A stretch of 10,077 nt of DNA from Oscillospiraceae bacterium (GTDB lineage: Bacteria > Bacillota > Clostridia > Oscillospirales > Oscillospiraceae), in NCBI GenBank assembly GCA_020025425.1, contig JAHHSD010000054.1, forward strand, positions 1 to 10,077, in the 5' to 3' direction. Both the position numbers and the translations under genes were made by a program. The stretch's first letter is position 1. Each line of letters begins with the position of its first letter. This document shows positions 5,354-10,077 of the stretch, piece after piece. Below the pieces are notes generated by a model that was given only the letters and a program-made list of their open reading frames with translations, ran no database searches and was not told the DNA's origin.

Positions 5354-5361
5354 GTCCGTCA
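5349..5361 (+). repeat. 13-base direct repeat, right copy
   Basis: Second copy of TTTTTGTCCGTCA, overlapping the T tract of the riboswitch terminator. It is identical to the copy at 5011-5023. Confidence 0.5.
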
Positions 5362-5384
5362 AAACAGTAAGGGAGAGATTTCGT

Positions 5385-6746
5385 ATGAACATGGATCAGC
5401 TGGCCGTGCTGGTCGACAAGATCGCCGGCATTGTGTGGAACAGCGTACTGCTGTATCTGCTGGTGGGTACCGGCATCATTTTTTCCTTCCGGACCCGCTT
5501 TGTGCAGGTGCGCAAGTTCGTGCCCGCCATGAAAAAGCTGTTTGGCTCCATCAATCTGCGCGGTGAGCGCGCCGGCAAGGAGGGCATGAGCTCCTTCCAG
5601 GCCCTGACCACCGCCATCGCCGCCCAGGTGGGCACCGGCAACATCACCGGCTGCGCCACCGCCCTCTACAACGGCGGCCCCGGCGCCATCTTCTGGATGT
5701 GGCTGTCCGCCTTCTTCGGCATGTCCACCATCTACGGCGAGGCCGTGCTGGCCCAGCAGTACAAGACCGTGGACGAGTCCGGTCAGGTCACCGGCGGCCC
5801 CATCTACTATATCAAGGCCGTATTCACGGGCAAGTTCGGAAAGTTCCTGGCCGGCTTCTTCTCTCTGGCCATCATCTTCGCCCTGGGCTTCACCGGCAAC
5901 ATGGTCCAGTCCAACTCCATCGGCTCCGCCTTTGAGACCGCCTTCCACATCCCCGCCAAGTTCGTCGGCGTGGCCTGCGCCGTCATCGCAGCGTTCATCT
6001 TCCTGGGCGGCGTGAAGCGCATCGCCTCCTTCACCGAGAAGGTGGTCCCCGTCATGGCCTGCTTCTATATCATGGGCTGCATCGCCATCCTGTGCATCAA
6101 CCACGCCGCCCTGCCGGGCGCCCTCAAGTCCATCTTTGTCTGCGCCTTCCAGCCCCAGGCCCTCATGGGCGGCGCCATGGGCATCGGCGTGCGGGAGGCC
6201 ATCCGCTACGGCGTGGCCCGCGGTCTGTTCTCCAATGAGGCCGGTATGGGCTCCACCCCCCACGCCCACGCTCTGGCCAAGGTGGAGAAGCCCCAGGATC
6301 AGGGCATCATCGCCATGACCGGCGTGTTTGTGGACACCTTCGTCGTGCTGACCCTGACCGCTCTGGTCATCCTCACCTCCGGCTGCCTCCAGCCCGGCGC
6401 CCCCGACGGCCTGAAGGGCACCCCCCTGGCCCAGGCCGCCTTCAGCCACGCCTTTGGCAGCTTCGGCAATATCTTTATTGCCATCTGCATGCTGTTCTTT
6501 GCCTTCTCCACCATCATCGGCTGGTACTTCTTCGGCGAGACCAACGCCAAGGCCATGTTCGGCCAGAAGTCCGTCAAGCCCTACGCCGTCATCGTGGTCC
6601 TGTGCATCATCGTCGGCTCCTTCCAGGCCGTGGACTTGGTGTGGAATCTGTCCGATCTGTTCAACGCCCTGATGGTCTTCCCCAACCTGCTGGCCCTGCT
6701 GGCTCTGTCCGGCAAGGTGGCCAAGGCCGCCCGCGAGGACCGATAA
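5385..6746 (+). CDS. Sodium:alanine/glycine symporter (AGCS family)
   Basis: This 453-residue inner-membrane protein of the AGCS (DAACS-like, SAF/AlsT/DagA) family imports alanine and/or glycine with Na+ or H+. It has about 11 hydrophobic helices. The family signature 'QVGTGNITGCATALYNGGPG' (81-100) and 'AIFWMW' that follows are clear, as are 'TGGPIYYI', 'ARGLFSNEAGMGSTPHAHA' (the second conserved Na+/substrate region) and the C-terminal 'NLSDLFNALMVFPN' block. Length is typical. The frame is open far into the riboswitch, but ATG 5385 is chosen because GGGAGAG lies seven bases upstream and the family starts close to this point; ATG 5391 is an alternative. Control by a glycine riboswitch points to glycine as a physiological substrate, in line with many AGCS genes carrying this element. 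It is a single-gene transcription unit. Glycine versus alanine preference is inferred. Confidence 0.94.
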   Translation: MNMDQLAVLVDKIAGIVWNSVLLYLLVGTGIIFSFRTRFVQVRKFVPAMKKLFGSINLRGERAGKEGMSSFQALTTAIAAQVGTGNITGCATALYNGGPGAIFWMWLSAFFGMSTIYGEAVLAQQYKTVDESGQVTGGPIYYIKAVFTGKFGKFLAGFFSLAIIFALGFTGNMVQSNSIGSAFETAFHIPAKFVGVACAVIAAFIFLGGVKRIASFTEKVVPVMACFYIMGCIAILCINHAALPGALKSIFVCAFQPQALMGGAMGIGVREAIRYGVARGLFSNEAGMGSTPHAHALAKVEKPQDQGIIAMTGVFVDTFVVLTLTALVILTSGCLQPGAPDGLKGTPLAQAAFSHAFGSFGNIFIAICMLFFAFSTIIGWYFFGETNAKAMFGQKSVKPYAVIVVLCIIVGSFQAVDLVWNLSDLFNALMVFPNLLALLALSGKVAKAAREDR

Positions 6747-6758
6747 TCTGTCCGCTTT

Positions 6759-6803
6759 GGACCTCCGAGGACGCACATGCTCCTCGGGGGTCCCTTTTCT
6801 TTT
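6759..6803 (+). terminator. Intrinsic terminator of the AGCS symporter gene
   Basis: A 13-bp stem, GGACCTCCGAGGA with TCCTCGGGGGTCC (6759-6771 and 6781-6793, one wobble), has a 9-base loop and is followed by CTTTTCTTTT. It starts 12 bases after the stop codon. Confidence 0.9.
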
Positions 6804-6861
6804 GGGGAAAACCGCCCTTTCCTTCCGGGGAATTTCCATTGATTTCTGCCAACTTGCAGGG

Positions 6862-6890
6862 TTGCCACCACTGAATTTTTGGGATAAAAT
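6862..6890 (+). promoter_or_regulatory. Promoter of pgeF and the downstream lipoprotein
   Basis: TTGCCA (6862-6867), a 17-base spacer and TAAAAT (6885-6890). Start expected near 6897, about 30 bases before the ATG at 6927. No operator or leader structure seen. Confidence 0.75.
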
Positions 6891-6926
6891 AGAGGTAACT
6901 CTGAATTTGACACGGGAGGACGGAAC

Positions 6927-7736
6927 ATGGAGATCATCCGCCGGGAGCAGGACGGCCTCCCCTTTTACTGGTGCGACGGGCTTGACGGGACGGCCCACGG
7001 CTTTTCCACCCGCCGCGGCGGGGTGTCCCCCGCCCCCTGGGACAGTCTGAACCTGGGCGCCAGCTGCGGTGACCAGCCCCAGCGGGTGGCGGAGAATTTT
7101 CATCGCTTCTGTGCCGCCATCGGGACCGACTCCCGCTCCATCATCAAAAACCGCCAGGTCCACGGCAGGCGGGTCCGTCCGGTGACGGCGGCGGATATTC
7201 TCTCCGCCCCCGAGCTGCCCGGAACGGTGGAGGCCGACGGCCTGATCACCGACGTGCCCGGCCTGTGCCTGACCGTCTTCTCCGCCGACTGCCTGCCCGT
7301 GCTGCTCTGTGACCCCCAGCGCCGGGTGATCGCCGCGGTCCACGCCGGCTGGCGGGGCACCGCCCTGGGCATCGCCGCCCAGGCCGTGGAACAGATGACG
7401 GCGGACTACGGCTGCCGGCCCGACTCCATCCGGGCCGCCATCGGCCCGGGGATCTCTGCCTGCTGCTTTGAGACCCGCTCCGACGTCCCGGACGGTCTGC
7501 GCGATGGACTGAGCCGGGAGGCCGAGACCTGTATCTCCCCCCTGCCCGGCGGAGAGAAATTTATGGTGGACCTGAAAAGGGCCAACACCCTGTGGCTGGA
7601 GCGGGCCGGTGTGCCCCGCTCCAGCATCGCCGTCTGCTCCGCCTGCACCGCCTGCGACAGCGGGGACTTCTGGTCCCACCGGATGCTGGGGCAGAACCGG
7701 GGCAGCATGGCCGCCATGATCCAGCTCCTCCCCTGA
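6927..7736 (+). CDS. pgeF: Peptidoglycan editing factor PgeF (laccase-domain, YfiH/YlmD family)
   Basis: This 269-residue cytoplasmic protein has the Cu-oxidase_4 (laccase) fold, which despite its name usually holds zinc. The E. coli homologue hydrolyses cell-wall precursors carrying L-serine in place of L-alanine, and other homologues act on purine nucleosides. The three metal/catalytic residues are present: His79 in 'RQVHG', Cys122 in 'SADCLPVLL' and His139 in 'VHAGWRGTALGI'. Further hallmarks are 'HGFSTRRGGVS' (24-34), 'AIGPGISACCFE' (171-182) and a C-terminal 'DFWSHR' followed by 'NRGSMAAMIQL'. Length is usual. GGGAGG lies seven bases before the ATG. The lipoprotein gene follows after 31 bases with no terminator, so the two are probably co-transcribed. 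Family certain; which of the reported activities applies here is inferred. Confidence 0.95.
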   Translation: MEIIRREQDGLPFYWCDGLDGTAHGFSTRRGGVSPAPWDSLNLGASCGDQPQRVAENFHRFCAAIGTDSRSIIKNRQVHGRRVRPVTAADILSAPELPGTVEADGLITDVPGLCLTVFSADCLPVLLCDPQRRVIAAVHAGWRGTALGIAAQAVEQMTADYGCRPDSIRAAIGPGISACCFETRSDVPDGLRDGLSREAETCISPLPGGEKFMVDLKRANTLWLERAGVPRSSIAVCSACTACDSGDFWSHRMLGQNRGSMAAMIQLLP

Positions 7737-7767
7737 GCCCTTTCACTTCATACGATACGAGGTCACT

Positions 7768-9279
7768 ATGGGAACACATCGCCTGTTCAACTGCATACTT
7801 GTGCTGAGCCTGCTGCTGTCTCTGGCGGGCTGTTCCGACGTGCCCGCAGCGGACAGCTCCGGCTCCTCCCAATCCCAGGACCCCTCTGCGTCTTCTTCCG
7901 CTTCCACTGTGGAACCTGCGCAGAAGGGGCCTTTCACGTTGGGCTTCTACCCCGACCACTCCATCCACCCCGCCCTGACCGATAACCGGTCCAACCTGGT
8001 CCTGGCCCCTCTGCTGTACGAGGGCCTGTTTACCCTGGACGCCAAGTTCCAGCCTGTGCCCGTCCTGTGCCAGAATTTTGTGGTCAGTGAGAACGGCCTG
8101 ACCTGGAACTTTGCTCTGCGCCCCGGGGTCACCTTCTCCGACGGGACTCCCCTCACCGCCGAGCTGGCCGCCCAGAGTCTGCGGGAGGCCCTGGCTCCGG
8201 GCTCGCGCTTCTCCGGACGGCTCCGGGAGGTCAAGTCCATCTCCGGCAAAGGGGATACCCTGACCATCGTCCTCTCCCAGCCCAACGGGGCCCTCCCCGC
8301 TCTGCTGAATATTCCCCTGGCCCTGGGCACCGGTCCCCGCCCCCTGGGCACCGGTCCCTACAAGTTTGTGGAGGGGACCTCCTCCCTGGCGCTGCGCACC
8401 GACTGGTGGCAGGACCACACCCCCGTACTGCCGGAGATCTCCCTGTTCTCCATCCAGCAGGCCGGGGACCTGATCGCCGCCTTTGACTCCGGCGGCGTCA
8501 CTTTGCTGGACACCGACCTGACCGGCACCAATTCTCTGGGCTACTCGGGCAGCTACCAGGTCTGGGACTACAACACCACCGATTTTCTCTTTCTGGGCTG
8601 CAACACCGCCCACGGCTTCTGTCAGGACCCCGCCGCCCGCCGGGCCATCGGCCGGGCCTTCGAGCGGGAGTCCGTGGCCTCGATCCCTTTTGCCCGCCAT
8701 GCGGTGGCCGCGCCGCTGCCCGTCCATCCGGACAGCCCCCTGTGTGACGACCAGCTGGCCAGGCAGGTTGAGCACACCCCCAAGCTGCTGGCGGACTTTC
8801 TGGTCGGACACCGCACCCCGGCCCATCCGCTGACTCTGCTGGTCAACAGCGAAAACAGCGACAAGGTGTCGGCGGCGGAGTATATCGCCTATCAGCTGGA
8901 GGACGCCGGCCTGCCCATTCAGATCCGCAAGCTGCCCTGGGACGACTATCTGGCCGCCCTGGCCGGCGGAAAATTTGATCTCTACCTGGGCGAGGTCCTG
9001 CTCACCGCCGACTTTGACCTGACGCCCCTGATCGGCTCCGCCGGTCCCCTCAATTACAGCCGCTGGGCCGACCCCCAGACCGACGCCCTGCTGGCCGCCC
9101 TGCGCGCCGCCCCCGCATCCGCGCGGGAACAGGCCGCTCGGAATCTCTGCACCTGGCTGGATCAGCAGGCCCCCATCCTTCCTGTCTGCTTCAAGCACGG
9201 CTCCGTGCTGACCCAGTGGGGTCAGCTCACCGGGCTCACCCCTACACAGGATAATATTTTCACCGGTCTCATCCCCTGA
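7768..9279 (+). CDS. Orphan family-5 (peptide-type) ABC substrate-binding lipoprotein
   Basis: This 503-residue secreted lipoprotein has the SBP_bac_5 fold (DppA/OppA/NikA superfamily). The signal peptide ends in lipobox LAGC (Cys22), followed by a Ser/Ala-rich tether to about residue 47. Features of the family are 'LVLAPLLYEGLFTLD' (77-91), 'TWNFALRPGVTFSDGTPLTA' (112-131), 'LGTGPYKF' (193-200), 'DPAARRAIGRAFERE' (277-291) and the C-terminal 'PILPVCFKHG'. No permease or ATPase gene lies beside it: pgeF is upstream and purL downstream. It must therefore use a transporter encoded elsewhere or act without one. ATG 7768 has ACGAGGT upstream. A 17-base tandem repeat lies at 8321-8358, just before GTGPYKF. 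The usual ligand class is di- or oligopeptides; ligand unknown here. Confidence 0.88.
   Translation: MGTHRLFNCILVLSLLLSLAGCSDVPAADSSGSSQSQDPSASSSASTVEPAQKGPFTLGFYPDHSIHPALTDNRSNLVLAPLLYEGLFTLDAKFQPVPVLCQNFVVSENGLTWNFALRPGVTFSDGTPLTAELAAQSLREALAPGSRFSGRLREVKSISGKGDTLTIVLSQPNGALPALLNIPLALGTGPRPLGTGPYKFVEGTSSLALRTDWWQDHTPVLPEISLFSIQQAGDLIAAFDSGGVTLLDTDLTGTNSLGYSGSYQVWDYNTTDFLFLGCNTAHGFCQDPAARRAIGRAFERESVASIPFARHAVAAPLPVHPDSPLCDDQLARQVEHTPKLLADFLVGHRTPAHPLTLLVNSENSDKVSAAEYIAYQLEDAGLPIQIRKLPWDDYLAALAGGKFDLYLGEVLLTADFDLTPLIGSAGPLNYSRWADPQTDALLAALRAAPASAREQAARNLCTWLDQQAPILPVCFKHGSVLTQWGQLTGLTPTQDNIFTGLIP
8321..8358 (+). repeat. In-frame 21-bp-period tandem repeat inside the lipoprotein gene
   Basis: CCCTGGGCACCGGTCCC occurs at 8321-8337 and, identical, at 8342-8358. 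The start-to-start distance is 21 bases, so the reading frame is kept and the protein reads LGTGPRPLGTGPY. It looks like a small recent duplication at the hinge-proximal GTGPY motif. Confidence 0.8.
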
Positions 9280-9291
9280 CTATGTTCCCCC

Positions 9292-9319
9292 GACGGCCGC
9301 AACCGGCGGCGCGTCTTTT
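9292..9319 (+). terminator. Probable terminator after the lipoprotein gene
   Basis: GACG-GCCGC (9292-9300) pairs with GCGGC-CGTC (9306-9310 and 9312-9315) with a single bulged G and an AACCG loop, followed by four T. The T tract is short, so termination may be partial and some readthrough into purL is possible. Confidence 0.6.
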
Positions 9320-9346
9320 GATAAATGCATCTGCCATAGAAATAAA
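9318..9346 (+). promoter_or_regulatory. Weak candidate promoter of purL
   Basis: TTGATA (9318-9323), 17 bases, then AATAAA (9341-9346). The -10 is a poor match. The 46-base gap to the ATG holds no visible riboswitch and no PurR-type box. purL may depend partly on readthrough. Confidence 0.25.
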
Positions 9347-9365
9347 AACGCATGGAGGATCGAAT

Positions 9366-10077
9366 ATGAGTGTTTTTCGCTGTTATTCCGAGAAGAAGCC
9401 CGGTTTTGACGTGGAGGCCCAGGGTCTCTGCGCCACGCTGCGGGAGCGGCTGGGGCTGGACACGCTCCAGTCTGTCACCATCCTGAACCGGTACGATGCC
9501 GACCAGATCGACCCCGCTGTCTACCAGCAGGCCAAGGGCATCGTGTTCTCTGAGCCCCAGGTAGATACCGTGTACGACGAGGAGTTCCCCCTGCCTGACG
9601 TCCCCCACCGGGTGCTGGCTGTGGAGGCCCTGCCCGGTCAGTTCGACCAGCGGGCCGACTCCTGCTCCCAGTGCATCCAGCTCATGGCCGGTGTGGACCG
9701 CCCCCTCATCGCCTACGCCAAGGTCTATGTGCTGGTGGGCCAGCTCACTGACGCTCAGTTTGAGAAGGTCAGCAGCTACCTCATCAACCCGGTGGAGAGC
9801 CGCCAGGCCGCCCTGGACAAGCCCGAGAGCCTGGTCCGCACCCACGACATGCCCGACCATGTGGCCACGGTGGATGGCTTCATCGCCATGGACGAGGCCG
9901 GCCTGAAAAACCTGCTCTCCGAGCTGGGTCTGGCCATGGATCTGGACGATCTGACCTTCCTTCAGACCTACTTCCGGGACGAGGAGAAGCGGGACCCCAC
10001 CATCACCGAGATCCGCGTGGTGGATACCTACTGGTCCGACCACTGCCGCCACACCACCTTCTCCACCCACATCGACA
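9366..10077 (+). CDS. purL: Phosphoribosylformylglycinamidine synthase PurL, N-terminal part (partial)
   Basis: The gene runs off the right edge; 237 codons are visible. It catalyses the glutamine-dependent conversion of FGAR to FGAM, the fourth step of de novo purine synthesis, in the cytoplasm. It starts MSVFRCYSEKKPGFDVEAQG, the PurS-like N-terminal domain of the large single-chain form (about 1,200-1,300 residues, with synthetase and glutaminase domains fused). This differs from the three-part PurS/PurQ/PurL of Bacillus. Downstream are 'NRYD' (41-44), 'FSEPQVDTVYDEEFP', 'QFDQRADSCSQCIQL' and 'DTYWSDHCRHTTF', the last marking the start of the synthetase domain. GGAGG lies seven bases before ATG 9366. 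Confident. Confidence 0.97.
   Translation, partial: MSVFRCYSEKKPGFDVEAQGLCATLRERLGLDTLQSVTILNRYDADQIDPAVYQQAKGIVFSEPQVDTVYDEEFPLPDVPHRVLAVEALPGQFDQRADSCSQCIQLMAGVDRPLIAYAKVYVLVGQLTDAQFEKVSSYLINPVESRQAALDKPESLVRTHDMPDHVATVDGFIAMDEAGLKNLLSELGLAMDLDDLTFLQTYFRDEEKRDPTITEIRVVDTYWSDHCRHTTFSTHID

Noticed and set aside
5193..5384. Upstream extension of the symporter frame through the riboswitch
   Set aside because: The bases are fully explained by conserved riboswitch and terminator structure. ATG 5385 has its own ribosome binding site and matches the family start.
5292..7679. 795-codon open frame on the minus strand opposite the AGCS symporter and pgeF
   Set aside because: It is antisense to two clearly conserved genes, low-complexity (Gly/Ala/His/Asp-rich) and a product of codon bias in GC-rich DNA. 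It has no recognisable domain, and it also crosses the riboswitch terminator and an intergenic terminator.
7561..9198. 545-codon minus-strand open frame opposite the lipoprotein gene
   Set aside because: Gly/Gln/Val-rich antisense shadow of a real lipoprotein gene, with no domain and no ribosome binding site evidence.
9320..9365. Purine or PRPP/ppGpp riboswitch ahead of purL
   Set aside because: The gap between terminator and start codon is only about 46 bases, too short for any known aptamer of these classes, and no conserved motif is present.
1..10077. Mobile element, defence system, CRISPR array or phage genes
   Set aside because: All stretches are accounted for by housekeeping or transport genes and their control regions. 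No transposase, integrase, repeat array or toxin-antitoxin pair was seen on either strand.

Overview
The window is GC-rich (well above 60% by eye) with strong AGGAGG-type ribosome binding sites, near-consensus sigma-A promoters, a separate-subunit iron-sulfur serine dehydratase (SdaAB/SdaAA), a tandem glycine riboswitch and a large single-chain PurL. Together these suggest a high-GC Clostridia genome, probably an Oscillospiraceae/Flavonifractor-like gut anaerobe. That placement is inference from gene content and style. Everything present is chromosomal; there is no mobile element, CRISPR array, tRNA or rRNA.

Layout. (1) 1-491, minus strand: the first 22 codons of a probable TRAM-domain 23S rRNA uracil methyltransferase, and upstream of it a small Dabb-domain protein with its own promoter and a perfect hairpin terminator. 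(2) 592-3354, plus strand: a promoter followed by a zinc/manganese ABC importer operon (lipoprotein, ATPase starting with TTG, permease) closed by a strong terminator. (3) 3368-4987: promoter, then sdaAB-sdaAA, the two subunits of an Fe-S L-serine ammonia-lyase. (4) 5028-6803: promoter, tandem glycine riboswitch with a leader/linker kink-turn, an intrinsic terminator, and an AGCS-family sodium:alanine/glycine symporter closed by its own terminator. (5) 6862-9319: promoter, pgeF (laccase-fold peptidoglycan editing factor) and an orphan peptide-binding-type lipoprotein, then a weaker terminator. (6) 9366-end: the first 237 codons of purL.

How the genes fit together. Blocks 3, 4 and 5 each concern small neutral amino acids: serine breakdown, glycine-controlled alanine/glycine transport, and an enzyme family that corrects serine placed where L-alanine belongs in the peptidoglycan stem. 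They have separate promoters, so this is a neighbourhood theme and not one operon. The most information-rich stretch is the 397-base gap at 4988-5384. It holds an almost fully foldable two-aptamer glycine riboswitch in which a canonical kink-turn can be drawn base by base, plus an extra hairpin in aptamer 1 and a 13-base direct repeat on either side of the cassette. I saw no clearly new biological system. The findings below are the points that go beyond routine annotation.
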